Counted from the stretch's first letter, positions 1 to 10,891 are shown. The stretch is 64,000 bases of DNA from Endotrypanum monterogeii (GCA_000333855.2 CM007316.1:412769-476768); one strand, 5' to 3'. Made by a program: numbers and translations. Notes: generated from the letters alone by a model not told the origin.

Positions 1-1035
1 AATAAGCAATCAACCACGAAGAGGCCGCTGCGAGCGGGTCTGGCATAAAAGAGAAACAGTACCATCGCCACCAGAAGTAGAAATTATAATAATCAAAAGG
101 GCTCGGCAATATATTCTCTGATGGTTCAGGAATTGCCCACATGTCTTTACACAACATCACTGAGGGAAGTGAATGGGGTGCGTGGCCTGCCACTGTCCTG
201 CTATGGCATCCGATGTAAGTATGCACAAATGCGTACATAGGCTTCTGGTAAAGTGGGAATCAAAAACAGTGATTCTCGTGTGTAACCAACTGTGTGCGCT
301 AATAAAACTCTCCTTGCCCTTTTTCCAAATGCTCATGTGGGGCTCGTATCTATGCTTTCATTGGGGAGACCGACTGAAACGACGATCATTTTTTTTTTTT
401 TTAAGTGTTACTGCCCTAGGTCTCTTCCTAACGACGCTGTTCACCATATTTCCTCACTGCTCCCCCCCACCCTTTTTTTGAAAGCCCTTTCTCCTCTCTT
501 TTCGTGCAGCGTACGTTATTTAACATTGTAGCAGCTGGGTTACACGCTCTGTCTTGCATCTCCCGACCACCATCCCCGCAAGGACGGATTTGGACAGCAT
601 CGAGCGCATGCACCCTTGATTGTGTTCGATAGGGTTCAACTTTTAGTTTTCTTTTTTTTTTTTCTGCTGTTCTTTTCCATTAGCTAGCAAACATCGGGTC
701 ATTTTGTGTTTTATCTGTCGGTGCACCCGCACCACCGACGACAGATTTCACCGCTCGACGACTAGGAAAAAAATAACGGACGAGTACCCAGGGGCCCTCA
801 CCATTACTCCTCCTGCCCGCGCCTCCCCTTTTTTCCCGCCCCCTTAGGAAGGGGGGAACTATTGCCTTGTGTGTCATCCCGACATTTTGTCTCGAGGCAT
901 CTGAGCGAGCACACCTGCCGCCGCTGCACACACACACCCACACCTCAATTGATATATCTATATAGGTTCTCGACTAGAGGAGCTTCGAAATCTTTGAAGA
1001 ACATACAAAAGACGAAATATCTGCGTTACGGAAAG
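1..1035. other. Spacer and 5' UTR before the first gene
   Basis: No convincing gene is visible. The first several hundred bases probably belong to the 3' UTR of a gene lying before the window. T-runs occur near 390-402 and 648-664. Open frames here are short, cross homopolymer runs and lack a recognisable protein. The last ~190 bases, after the AG at 846-847, are the predicted 5' UTR of the gene at 1036. Confidence 0.6.
806..847 (+). promoter_or_regulatory. Predicted trans-splice acceptor (gene at 1036)
   Basis: A long C/T-rich tract is followed by its first AG at 846-847, 188 nt before the ATG. An alternative T-rich tract ends in AG at 682-683. The form is that of a spliced-leader acceptor; the exact site is inferred. 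Confidence 0.6.
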
Positions 1036-1602
1036 ATGGCTGGCTTAGACGTTGCGTGGATCCCGTTCACGGTGATGTACTTGCTGTATCTCATTCCACC
1101 AACCCTCATGGAGGTGTATTCGTACTACAGCCGAGGCGGCCTCGTCCGCTATGAGGATCTCAAATATGACGATAGCTTCTGCCCCCAATACCAATGGAAC
1201 CGTGACACGGAGGTCTACTACAAGCGCTTCCTCGACCGCCCAACCAGCGAGGCGGGCAAAGCATTCTTTTCATGGCTAGACTGGAGTTCAGAGTCGTACG
1301 ACCGCACCATTTATATTCTCCGGCGCAACTTAGCGAAACAGGATGGTGAAGTGAGTCCTTTCTGGCGTTACATCTATGGTCCCTTTATCTTTAATTGGCC
1401 CAAGAAGACTTGGCTGCGTGGCGATGATGCTGCGTGTCGGAAGATGCCTGTCTGGGGTGTTGGCGGCGAGGAGCGTGCCCGAACCGAATACGAAGAGGCC
1501 AAGGCAAAGGGGTTCAACAAGAACTATCATTACCAGATTATGCGTAAAATTCGCCGTGAACAGGCACTGAAGGCATTGCAGAAGAAGGCGGTGATTGAGT
1601 AG
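1036..1602 (+). CDS. Small membrane-anchored protein, unrecognised, possibly mitochondrial
   Basis: The protein has 188 residues. A hydrophobic segment near residues 8-27 looks like a single membrane anchor, followed by a hydrophilic, aromatic-rich body (many Tyr, Trp and Phe) and a basic C-terminal helix rich in Lys, Arg and Ala. This architecture resembles the small single-span accessory subunits of trypanosomatid respiratory or ATP synthase complexes, but I do not recognise the family and that is only an inference from shape and composition. The frame is open upstream to 862 only through non-ATG codons, so the ATG at 1036 (context GAAAG-ATG) is chosen. It is the first gene of the array and is followed by a 2.5-kb spacer. 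Confidence 0.75.
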   Translation: MAGLDVAWIPFTVMYLLYLIPPTLMEVYSYYSRGGLVRYEDLKYDDSFCPQYQWNRDTEVYYKRFLDRPTSEAGKAFFSWLDWSSESYDRTIYILRRNLAKQDGEVSPFWRYIYGPFIFNWPKKTWLRGDDAACRKMPVWGVGGEERARTEYEEAKAKGFNKNYHYQIMRKIRREQALKALQKKAVIE

Positions 1603-2030
1603 CAATAGCGCAAGTCAGACCAGGCTTAGTGATGATTCATCGTATTTTCCTCTGTTGATTATTCTTTCGTGTGTGTTTGTGATTTTTTGTTGTTGTTGAT
1701 GTTTCTGCTGTTCCTGTTTCTGCTCGATTTTTCTTCATGGTGAGCTGCCGCGGTTTTTTTTTTTTTAGTCGACCTCGTCGCCAGATGGTGTGTGCACGTG
1801 TAGCGGTACGGTTTCTGTAGTAGAAATTAATTTAGAATATTCTTGCTATATTACTTTTTCTAGGATTATGATAATGTGTTTTCCTCTTTTTGTTGAAATA
1901 CACGACACTCTCAGGATTTTTCAAATCCGTATTCTATCACCGGCTCTCTCTCTATATATATTGAGTGGAATTTTTCGTCGACATCACTTGTGCGTTCGAT
2001 TGGATGCGCTTTGCATCTTTTGTCATTTTT

Positions 2031-2054
2031 GTGTGTGTGTGTGTGTGTGTGTGT
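2031..2054 (+). repeat. (GT)n microsatellite
   Basis: Twelve GT units in the 3' UTR region of the first gene. Confidence 0.95.
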
Positions 2055-2513
2055 AGAGGAGAAAAGGCTATACATATCGGATCGTTCTTCGTCGTACAGT
2101 GGGTGAGTGACGAGCCACACGCAATACACGGTAGCCCTCAGTACCACTTTTCCTTTGACAAGAATAAAAAGTAGAAAAGCATACGGACCAAGAAAAGCGT
2201 TTAAAGAATCAAAACGTCTTTCAAAGAGGGTGAAGGAAGGAAGAGCCGAAAGGGGCACCTGCAGGCAAATGTGTCACTCAATCACACAACACTAAATGCG
2301 GAAGACTTTGTTTCCCCCCCTTTTTTTTTTGTGTGTGCCTTTGGCTTTCTTCAGAAAGGGAAGGCAAAGGCTTTTCTTCCTCGCGAACATTTCATAACGT
2401 TCCATAACCTCCATCTTCAAATGCTCCTTGTAATTCCTTGCAAATCTTTTTTTTTTTTTGCTGGTGGGTTCTCTTCATTCTGATGGCGGCTCGGTTTCCT
2501 TCTCTCCCCTGGG

Positions 2514-2735
2514 GGAACAACGCAAATATATATATATTTGGGGATTCACTGTTTTTTTTTTCTACCCCCACAAAACACACAACCGTACACGTTTATACAT
2601 GTTTTGTGTGGATNNNNNNNNNNNNNNNNNNNNACGGAACGACAATAATATATATATTAGGTAGTCTACTCGTTTTTTCTTTTACCCTACCCAAACAACA
2701 CAACCGTACTACGTTATACTATGTTTGTTGTGTAG
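2514..2735. repeat. Pair of imperfect 100-nt direct copies flanking an N gap
   Basis: Copy 1 is 2514-2613 and copy 2 is 2636-2735, each exactly 100 nt. Both run GGAAC, a TA stretch, a T-run, a C-rich patch, the shared block CACAACCGTAC and a closing TGTG motif. Differences are mostly small compensating indels beside homopolymers. This could be a real tandem duplication or two unmerged versions of one locus. Confidence 0.8.
2614..2633. other. Assembly gap of 20 Ns
   Basis: A run of exactly 20 Ns, probably a placeholder for unknown length. It lies between two near-copies of the same 100-nt sequence. Confidence 0.95.

Positions 2736-2764
<29 letters not shown>
2736..2764 (+). repeat. (TA)n microsatellite
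   Basis: A TA run starts directly at the end of the second 100-nt copy and is followed by an A-run. Confidence 0.95.
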
Positions 2765-2767
<3 letters not shown>

Positions 2768-3925
2768 AAAAAAAAAACTGGTGCACTCCTATCCTTACCC
2801 TCTGTTTTCTGTCTTCTATAAGTAGTGTGTAGAATATCACTCACGAGCGACTTCTCAGCCCAAGGCCCCTCGCTTCCCACCTATCCCACATCGCACGTTC
2901 ATCTCGGATACTTGTACCTAGTACTTATAAAACTCAAAGCACGACCGAGTAACCGCTTTAGTGCACCCTTCCTTTCTCTTGCTTCCTTTCCCCGCTGCCG
3001 TGTTTTACTGCGCGCTTGAGCAGTTGTATCAACTGCAGCTTGTATATATAAATATATACTACACAAGATCAAAGACAAAGAAAGATACGCAACGGCGCTT
3101 GGTGTACAGGTTTGAGCAATTTTCTGGTCTCTCCTGACGAGGGTATATCTGAGAAAGAATATTGCGGTAGCGGCGTTGCTTGCAGTATATTGATCACTGA
3201 AAGCTTTGTGCACCACGTTATCTTTCTGCCAGTTGGGGACTCCATCTAGATACCTTTCAACCAGAAGGGAGCAAGGAAAAGCGGAAGGGGGCCCTATTGC
3301 GCACCCTCATACCCTCTCTCCCATACGGCGGCAAAACTGTCTCGGGACTGTGCAATTGTGCACCAATTCGCGTCGCTCGGCGGAAAACGTTGTCTTGCTG
3401 TCGTGACGTCAAAGCACTCCATTTTCTATCCATCCAAGTGCACCTTATCTCGTGCAGTCCCCATCCCCACTTGTCGAACTGCCAGCCTGCTGCTGTCTTT
3501 GCCTTTTAGGTTTAGTGATTAGTAGTGAGCCGATACGATTTTTCACATCGATATCATCAATCTACCCTTCGTTTTTCTTTTTTTTTTATCTTTCTCGATC
3601 TACTCCGCACCTTGCTAGCTTTCGATTTGCCCTCAGCTTTTTTATTATTTTCATGGGGTAGCATCGCATTTTTGTCCGTCCCTGAAGTCTCGATCATTGA
3701 GCGAACTTTGCTGATCGATCGTGGGCGCTGTCGTCACGGAGCCGCGGTACTATTTCTCATTACAGGTTCGTTGCACGGACCTGTAAACCTCCTAACGTGA
3801 CACGCTTCTGTACTGCCGAGCGTGTTCTTCTTTGTGTACTGCTCCTCTGCTAACTTTCTTGTTTCATGAAGGAATTTTTTTTTTTTCCCAAGCTTAATTT
3901 TTTTTTTTGTTTTTTGCCATCGGCC

Positions 3926-3949
3926 TCTTCCCTATTTTTCTTTCCGAAG
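3926..3949 (+). promoter_or_regulatory. Predicted trans-splice acceptor (HECT ligase)
   Basis: A C/T tract with a T-run ends in its first AG at 3948-3949, giving a 152-nt 5' UTR. Two poly-T tracts lie just upstream. Confidence 0.65.
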
Positions 3950-4101
3950 AGTACTTGGTGTAGACTGTGTTCTTACTGTTTTTGTGGTGAGTGCACACGA
4001 GTGTTAATCCCGAACTATTGTAGTTCACAGTCGTACCCCCGTCTTCCACAAACATACCCGCACACACATTGAAGTTTGCCTTCTGCATATTGCTCATAGC
4101 A

Positions 4102-7100
4102 ATGGATAACTTCCGTTCTCAGATGATGGCGATGGGTTTGTCCGATGGGAGTGCAGCAAGGGTTCACTCCGATCTTATTAATGTCATTAGCAGCCCAGAC
4201 CCAGCGACTCAACAATTCGGGCTGGAAGTGTTGTGCGATCAGCTTACAAGGAGCTCTTTTATTTCGCCCTCCATGATGGCGACCATTCCACTTCTTGTAC
4301 AGCCTGTGTTGCAGTGTATCGCTTCGTCGTGTCTGCGGGAAGTCTTCATGCCAGCAGCCCGTGCACTTACTTACATTCTTGATGCCTTTCCGCGCACGTT
4401 CGAGACATTCTCGTCGCGCAGTACCTTGGTCGAGGTACTGCTGCAGCACCTTCGCTCCATCGAGGACGTGGAGTTGTCAGAGCAGTGTCTCACCTGCTTG
4501 GAGTTGATCACCAGGAGCCAGCTTGGTTGCAGAGAGCTTCTACGAAGCGGCGGCGTCGAAGCAGTGCTTGGCTTTGCTGACTTCTTCACGCTTCATAAAC
4601 AGCGGCAAATCTGGACGATCGTGCAGCGACTCGTCAGCGAGGTAGACGAAACCAGTGTGCGACACATCAATCAAAGCCTCCCCATTCTACGCATCAGCAT
4701 CACCAACGGCGACGCTGAGATACGTCAAAAAGCCATCACAACACTGGCACAAGCGATCATTCGTGTAAAGGCGGATCGGGGCACCGTTGAGACCGTTTTC
4801 GGTGATGCAACAGAGCGTATTGCCTCTCTACTTACCGAGCATGATGTGAACGAGGATACGTTGTCGTCGTCGCTATCTCTGCTTCAGGCAGGTGTGCAGT
4901 GGAGCGCGGTCATCGCCGCCTCTGTAATTGAAAGTAACCTCTTCTCAACTCTCCTCACACTGCTGCAGCCGGCGCCAGCTCCTGCCATAGGGGCTGAACA
5001 GAGCGACCCCTCGTCCTCAACGGGAAGAGCAGTACTCAGCTCCAACGCAGCGGAATCGGTCGCGGAAGATGTCAATCAAATAGGCACCGCGCGTGGTGGG
5101 AGCTCTGAGCCACACGGTTCGCGGATAGTGGTACTCACCCCGCACCAATGTACGATTGTATGCCGCCTTCTGGCCTCTCTGCCGATTCCGTACAGGAAAG
5201 GCCCTGTGGAGCAGCTGGAGCGCCTGGAACTGCTGTTACACCGACCGCTGCTCACTGCTGCCGATATTGCAAGCGATCAGACGGGAAGTGCCGAGGAAGA
5301 TGGGGACTACACTACAGAGGAGGACGAAGAGGAGGCCGAAGACATCAACGGCGAACGAGGCACTCACGTCACGCTCGTGCAGCTCCGTCAGCAAGTTGCG
5401 GAGGAGAAAGGACTAAAAATTGAAACAAAAAGTACTCATGCCCGCTGCCGGGGCTCTAGCTACATATGCGATGGGTGCGAAAAAAGCTGCAAAGTCGGCG
5501 ACTGGTATCGATGCAACGAGTGTACTGATAGAGACTACTGCACCGCGTGTCTCCTGGTACATTACAAGGACGATAGTGGTGGCCAACACAGCTACACCGA
5601 TATGGAACAGGTGGTGGAAACGACGATGCGCAATCGGGAGAAGCTAGACCTTCACCGGAATTCACCTCATCTGCTGGTGCGCATCTTGAACGCTGTCCCT
5701 GCGGTCGTGGATGTTTGCGTCTCCTCAGAACTTGTCGAGGCGCGGGCGTGGTGTCTGGACTTCCTTGTTGGCGTTGTCGACATGGCTACCACTGAGCAGC
5801 TGCTTGCGAGCAACATTAGCCAGGCCTCTATCGGCGATGCGTTAAACAATAACCTCCGAAGTACCGATCTCGTCTGTAATGCACTAGCGGTTGCGCTAGC
5901 GGACCGACTGTTGCACAAAATGAGGGAGAGCTTTCAGGTGCAGTTTCTACGCGACGGAGTGAAGCTCAGCCTAAAGCTGCTGACAGAGCGGTGTAAGGTA
6001 AAGGAGCTCACGCCAATCACGCATGAGGAGCGGCTGGCTTTAACGACTTCCACCGCCGGCTGGAGTACCATCATCGGCATCGAGGCGGCTACGCTGCTCG
6101 ACCGCTTTCTCGACAGCGAAGATGAGCGGGCAACCGAGTCTCTGCGTCGCATTGTTCACGAGCTGCGCCAAAATCACTTCAACGTAGCGGTGGGCTTGCT
6201 GTGTGACATCCTTGCTAGTGACGTAACAGCTTTTGAGTTCTTCTCTAGCGGCGTTATACAAGAGCTGCGGAGCTGTCTCAGTCGTCAGCAAAACATTTAT
6301 GGAGTCATGCAGCTTGTCGCAGCCCTCTCGACGTCACCCGCTGTGGCATCCGGTGCCGCTGAAGAGGAGTCAGCAGGTGAACGTACAATGCAGTCTTCCA
6401 GCACCACGAGACGAGGGGTTCACGGGAGTGGTAGTCTTCTTTCTCTCATCGTGCGTCATCTACACGCCATGTTGACGCTTTTGGACGAGTTCACCGTACC
6501 CACGTATGACTTCGTCCACGGCATTCAAAAATACTTCGTTGTGTCCTTTGAGCCGCACCGGCCCTCTGTTGCCCTTCCGGGCGACAGGGAAGCAAGTTCC
6601 CCCACCTCCAGTCCGCGCGGCGGTGGCGGGGTTGGAACGTTCAGCAGGCAGTGCATCAAGGCGCGCATTCGGCCCATGTCCAGCGTTGGCGCTATGGTGC
6701 AAGTTCTCCAGCGAGAGGTGCCGCAGCAAGACAACGAGGAAACAAATGAGGGAGCTGGCGATGACGGGGAATCAGTGACCAACATTCTCCCTGACCTGCA
6801 CCCAAGACACTCCCCTACATCTCCTGATGCAAGAGGTGCGGCGCAGGCCAACCTTGTGAACCAAAATTCAGTGCAGGCAGACAACAACTTGTGGATTCGC
6901 TACGGCGCTCATATCCTGCCGCTGTCGATGACAATGCTGCAGATCATGGAGCACCTTGTTCTGCCTGCGGCCGCCTCCGCCGTGCCTCAAGAAAGCCACC
7001 CAAGCAACGCCGATGAACAGGGTAAGCAGCGTCAGCGGCCACGCGGAAGGAGCTGCAACAGCGGTGTCCAAGCGGCAGAGGCGCGCGACGAAAGGAACGA

Positions 7101-8970
7101 CGAACACCTTTTTCAAACTCGCTCCGGGTCCCTGAATACATCGGCCGCCGCTGGATACTCGGCGCAGCGACCTGTGACGCTTTATTACAGCACCGCCCCG
7201 TACAATCCGCAGTGTTACACCCTGTATAAAGTACCTGATTCGTTTCCTCCTGGCGGCAATCCTCAGGCGCCTTTACGGCTGCGCCTTCCCTCGCAAGACT
7301 GCGAGCCAAGAGCCGCTCTACATGTCAAGCAACAACTTGCCGAGTCGTTTCAGTACAGCAGCGAACTACTCTCGGACAGCCAGCGGGATATACTAGGGCT
7401 GCTCGGCATACTGCACGCCGCAGTGTCAAATTGGGCGACACTTCGGTCCTACGTTGAAAAACAGGCGTCTGCCAATTCAACTCACTTCGCGGATGTCAAT
7501 GTAGCTTCTATCGTGAACACCTTCGCCCCCGCCATCTCTGTGGCCGAGTTTCAGCATCCGAAACTCAACAACAAGGCAGTTCAGCAGTGTGCTCAAATCC
7601 TACTCGCTGGCCAACAACGTGGTACCTGGGCTGTGAAGCTTGCGCTGGATTGCAACTACCTCTTCACCTATTCTACGCGCAAGTTCCTCTTCGACGTCGG
7701 CTTCACCTCCACGGAACGTTCGTTGGTGCAGCTGCGTAAGTACAGGGAACTCTTCGGCTTGAATGAGCCGCGGGTTTCCAGTGAGCAGGCGCGCTCTGTC
7801 TTTGGTCAGCTCAAGAAAGAGGCCAAGCGAGTATGGCGCGAGGACGTGCTGGAGTGCGCCAAGAGTGTGCTAAGCTCGCAGGACGCCCGCTCACGCAACA
7901 CCGTCTGGACCTATCAGTTCTACAACGAGGTGGGCTGGGGTGATGGACCAACTCGCGAGTTTTACACCCTTGTTAGTCAGCAGCTGCGGCAGTGCGAACC
8001 CCAGCTGTGGCGCCACAGTGTGGACGACGACGACGGCGGCGGCGATGGGGAAGGCCCCTATGAACTGTTTCCGCTGCCGGTGCCACCTGAGTGCACTGAA
8101 GAGAAGGACCGCCTTGTTTCTTGTTTCCGTATCATTGGCCGCTTTATTGGGCGAGCCCTCATCGACGAGCACGTGCCCGGGCTACCCTTTTCCCCGGTGC
8201 TCATCCGTCTACTGCGTGGTGATGTGTGTGGCGTTTCAGATGTGCAGGACCTTAATGAAGAAGTCGGCCAAATACTGATTGCAATGGCAGAGGCATCCTC
8301 AACGAATAGCACACACTTACAGTTGCCTGGACGCAGTAAGACGATCAGCGTGGAAGATCTTGGCCTCGACTTCACGCTCCCAGGTGATGATAAGGTAGAA
8401 CTCACCTATGGAGGAGCAAACAAGGCGGTTACCGCGAAAAACATGATGGACTACTCTGACGCAGTTACAAGTTTTCTTCTCGATCGTGGTGTGACCGCGG
8501 CGGTTCACGCCCTCCGTGAGGGATTTAACTGGTACATACCGTTGGTGGCACTGCAGATGCTGACTGTAGAGGAGCTGCAGCAACTCATTGCGGGCCACGA
8601 GAAGCCTATCACGCGTGAGGACTTTGAACAACACAGCGAGGCCCACTACGGGTATACCCTCAACTGCAAACACGTCCAATGGCTCTTCGATATTCTGGCC
8701 TCCTTCACCCTCAAGGAGCAAAAGCAGTTTTTTCTTTTCCTCACCGGATCGGCACACCTCCCTGTTGGCGGTCTAGGTCGACTGCGACCGTCCTTCACCA
8801 TTGTGCGCAAAACACCCGAGGGTACAAGCATTAGTGAACAAGATATGCTTCCGTCGGTGATGACGTGTCAGAACTATTTAAAACTGCCGCAGTATAGCTC
8901 AAAGGAGGAGATGGAGAAGAAGCTACGCTTCGCTATGACGGAGGGCAGTGGCGCTTTTCTGCTTTCGTAG
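4102..8970 (+). CDS. HECT-type E3 ubiquitin ligase, TRIP12/UFD4/UPL3-like, with ZZ zinc finger
   Basis: This 1622-residue protein should transfer ubiquitin from an E2 through a catalytic cysteine thioester to substrate lysines. The first ~250 residues are helical and armadillo/HEAT-like. An acidic stretch (about 398-420) precedes a ZZ zinc finger (about 450-502) with CDGC, CNEC and CTAC pairs and two closing histidines. A long, partly disordered middle leads to the C-terminal HECT domain (about 1240-1622). The catalytic cysteine is Cys1589 (codon 8866-8868) in VMTCQNYLKLP, and the protein ends in the short hydrophobic tail usual for HECT ligases. The text around the cysteine closely resembles the TRIP12/UFD4 group, whose members act in the ubiquitin-fusion-degradation pathway. 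The ATG at 4102 is used because the frame extends to 4069 only through a TTG codon. The ZZ finger is unusual for this subfamily. Confidence 0.95.
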   Translation: MDNFRSQMMAMGLSDGSAARVHSDLINVISSPDPATQQFGLEVLCDQLTRSSFISPSMMATIPLLVQPVLQCIASSCLREVFMPAARALTYILDAFPRTFETFSSRSTLVEVLLQHLRSIEDVELSEQCLTCLELITRSQLGCRELLRSGGVEAVLGFADFFTLHKQRQIWTIVQRLVSEVDETSVRHINQSLPILRISITNGDAEIRQKAITTLAQAIIRVKADRGTVETVFGDATERIASLLTEHDVNEDTLSSSLSLLQAGVQWSAVIAASVIESNLFSTLLTLLQPAPAPAIGAEQSDPSSSTGRAVLSSNAAESVAEDVNQIGTARGGSSEPHGSRIVVLTPHQCTIVCRLLASLPIPYRKGPVEQLERLELLLHRPLLTAADIASDQTGSAEEDGDYTTEEDEEEAEDINGERGTHVTLVQLRQQVAEEKGLKIETKSTHARCRGSSYICDGCEKSCKVGDWYRCNECTDRDYCTACLLVHYKDDSGGQHSYTDMEQVVETTMRNREKLDLHRNSPHLLVRILNAVPAVVDVCVSSELVEARAWCLDFLVGVVDMATTEQLLASNISQASIGDALNNNLRSTDLVCNALAVALADRLLHKMRESFQVQFLRDGVKLSLKLLTERCKVKELTPITHEERLALTTSTAGWSTIIGIEAATLLDRFLDSEDERATESLRRIVHELRQNHFNVAVGLLCDILASDVTAFEFFSSGVIQELRSCLSRQQNIYGVMQLVAALSTSPAVASGAAEEESAGERTMQSSSTTRRGVHGSGSLLSLIVRHLHAMLTLLDEFTVPTYDFVHGIQKYFVVSFEPHRPSVALPGDREASSPTSSPRGGGGVGTFSRQCIKARIRPMSSVGAMVQVLQREVPQQDNEETNEGAGDDGESVTNILPDLHPRHSPTSPDARGAAQANLVNQNSVQADNNLWIRYGAHILPLSMTMLQIMEHLVLPAAASAVPQESHPSNADEQGKQRQRPRGRSCNSGVQAAEARDERNDEHLFQTRSGSLNTSAAAGYSAQRPVTLYYSTAPYNPQCYTLYKVPDSFPPGGNPQAPLRLRLPSQDCEPRAALHVKQQLAESFQYSSELLSDSQRDILGLLGILHAAVSNWATLRSYVEKQASANSTHFADVNVASIVNTFAPAISVAEFQHPKLNNKAVQQCAQILLAGQQRGTWAVKLALDCNYLFTYSTRKFLFDVGFTSTERSLVQLRKYRELFGLNEPRVSSEQARSVFGQLKKEAKRVWREDVLECAKSVLSSQDARSRNTVWTYQFYNEVGWGDGPTREFYTLVSQQLRQCEPQLWRHSVDDDDGGGDGEGPYELFPLPVPPECTEEKDRLVSCFRIIGRFIGRALIDEHVPGLPFSPVLIRLLRGDVCGVSDVQDLNEEVGQILIAMAEASSTNSTHLQLPGRSKTISVEDLGLDFTLPGDDKVELTYGGANKAVTAKNMMDYSDAVTSFLLDRGVTAAVHALREGFNWYIPLVALQMLTVEELQQLIAGHEKPITREDFEQHSEAHYGYTLNCKHVQWLFDILASFTLKEQKQFFLFLTGSAHLPVGGLGRLRPSFTIVRKTPEGTSISEQDMLPSVMTCQNYLKLPQYSSKEEMEKKLRFAMTEGSGAFLLS

Positions 8971-9630
8971 AATATCCTCCTGTTTCGCGATGGAGCGTTG
9001 AGCCGCAGCCTATCCCCCTTTTGGTGCTCCTGTTCCCCCATGTTTGGTCTCTGTTGATTTATTTCGCTTTTTTCTGTGTTTATCCATTGTGTCGCTGAAC
9101 ATCTTGGAGGTATCATTTCTTGATTTTTTCTTTTTGTTGCTAGCGGGGGGGGGGGCGAGCGTCTGCTCTTTAAGCACCTTTTTCGGTTTACTTTTATCAC
9201 GTCGAATAGCCGATTTGATTCACTTTTTTTTTTCTTTCTTCTTCCTCGCGTTCTCGCTCACTCGTTTGTACTGTTTTTGTGTTGTGGCTTGAGAGGGTAT
9301 CTTCCCCGAGGATGTAGGTGTTTGTATGTGTGTAGGGGGTACCGTTTGAGGATAAAAGGAGATGAGGGGAGGGGTGGTGGATGAGAGAGAAGAAAGGAAA
9401 GAGGCGGAGCAGACCGGAATGCGCCACACCACTTCCTTCCCCCATTTGTTTTTTTTTTCCAATTCTTATTATTAGGTCTTTGTAGAGTATACTACAGGAT
9501 GTATTGCTATGACGCAACGCACAAAAATAAAGGACATAGTGATGAACAAATACACCGGCCCCCTGCCTTCGTTCTCGGCGTACTGTGTTTCACTTCTTGA
9601 GAGGTAAAGAGGCCTTGTGATTACATAGGG

Positions 9631-9652
9631 TATATATATATATATATATATA
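9631..9652 (+). repeat. (TA)n microsatellite
   Basis: Eleven TA units in the spacer after the HECT ligase gene. Confidence 0.95.
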
Positions 9653-10716
9653 CCATATGTATTGAAAGAAAAGGATTTTTTTTTTCGAGGGGGGGAGAGA
9701 AAAGAGAAAAAAAGGGGGTGTAGATCTTTGAAGGTGTGCGATCAGAGGCTCTATTTCTTTACCCTGAAGTCTTCTTCGACTAACTTATATATTGGTTTTA
9801 AAAAACCGTGGTGTGATTTATCGAATCATATCGACTTTCCCTTCCTCCCCATCCACGCACACACTGGGAGTCCATCAACGATCATTTATGCAATAAAACT
9901 TTACGTGAGTGCTGGTGCTCTTGTTAAGTGACAGACAGCACCGCCAACATTCTGTCATGCGTGGCTCGTAGCTCAAATACTGCCCCTGTTGCGGGGGTTG
10001 GAACTCACCAGCGGTTTATCTCCTGCTTGAATTCTCCACTACTGTTCTTCTGTTTTGTTCCCTTTTCCTTTTTCTCCTACACACATATACGCACTCCGGT
10101 TCGCGTGTGTGTACTGGATGCGTATTATATATATATGTGTGTGTATGTGTTTATAAATGGTGCTGACTGTTTTCAGCACAAGAAATAAAGGGGGGCAAAA
10201 GGCACACACAAAAAAAAGCCAAAACAGAGAAAAAGTGTCTGAAGCAACCGAAAGGAAATACATAAAAAAACATAGACACGTCTTAACTGAAGAGCATCCC
10301 AGGGTCGACATTTTTGTTATCCTCTCTTGCCCTCTACTAAAGGACGCCGCCCACAGTACAGCCTAACCCCCCCCCTCCCACACAAACACACACACACACA
10401 CACACCTCTAAAGAGCTTGCGTCTTCATTGAGACGAGTAAGATTAGTTATTAGAGGGGGAAAGGAAGGTGCGTGTTCCTCTTGAAATTTTATTCTGTACA
10501 GATCTCTTTTTCTGAATACTAGAAGCGACGTCCAATAAAGGAAGAGCAACGTTTGTCTGTTGTTGTATCCGTGCCACAATCTTTCAAATCCGAAGGCATC
10601 CCTCTGAACTGTTGCCGTGCACGCATATGTGCATGCCTAAGCATCTGTAGCCCTTTTGACGTAGGGTGGACTGTGAAAGGCAGTGAAAGCTCCTTTTTAT
10701 GTCCTCACATCTTTGC

Positions 10717-10734
10717 TGTTTTTTTTTTTTTTAG
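10717..10734 (+). promoter_or_regulatory. Predicted trans-splice acceptor (XPO1)
   Basis: An unbroken T-run ends in TAG with AG at 10733-10734, giving a 157-nt 5' UTR. This is one of the clearest acceptors in the window. Confidence 0.8.
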
Positions 10735-10891
10735 CGTGTCGTAATTTTTTCTGTTTGTGTGTGCGGTGTGGGGCACCGGAGTGTGAGATTTAACCTACAT
10801 CTTTCTATTATCTTTCGGTGTGCTATCGTTTGGCGCTCTGGTTTGACGTTCTATTGTTGTTGATTCGTCAGCCTAGGCCCCTGCAGTTTTA

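Larger units (their letters stand above)
1603..4101. other. 2.5-kb spacer: 3' UTR, assembly gap, 5' UTR
   Basis: No gene is supported. It holds a (GT)n run at 2031-2054, two imperfect 100-nt copies at 2514-2613 and 2636-2735 separated by 20 Ns, a (TA)n run at 2736-2764, and several poly-T tracts (for example 3877-3915). Open frames are short and built of homopolymer-derived residues. The final part is the 5' UTR of the HECT ligase. Confidence 0.6.
8971..10891. other. 1.9-kb spacer
   Basis: No gene is supported. It contains poly-T and poly-G runs near 9126-9240, a (TA)n run at 9631-9652, short (GT)n near 10137-10150, a (CA)n run at 10386-10405, and the acceptor for exportin-1. A tRNA-like patch near 9960-10020 was examined and rejected. 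Confidence 0.6.

Noticed and set aside
173..481. 102-codon ORF near the window start
   Set aside because: No ATG at its start, ends in homopolymer-derived Phe and Pro runs, and has no recognisable protein features.
9960..10020. tRNA-like patch with a possible A box and a GGTTGGAACTC B-box-like stretch
   Set aside because: The B box lacks the required TTC/C56 pattern and no acceptor stem or anticodon arm can be folded.
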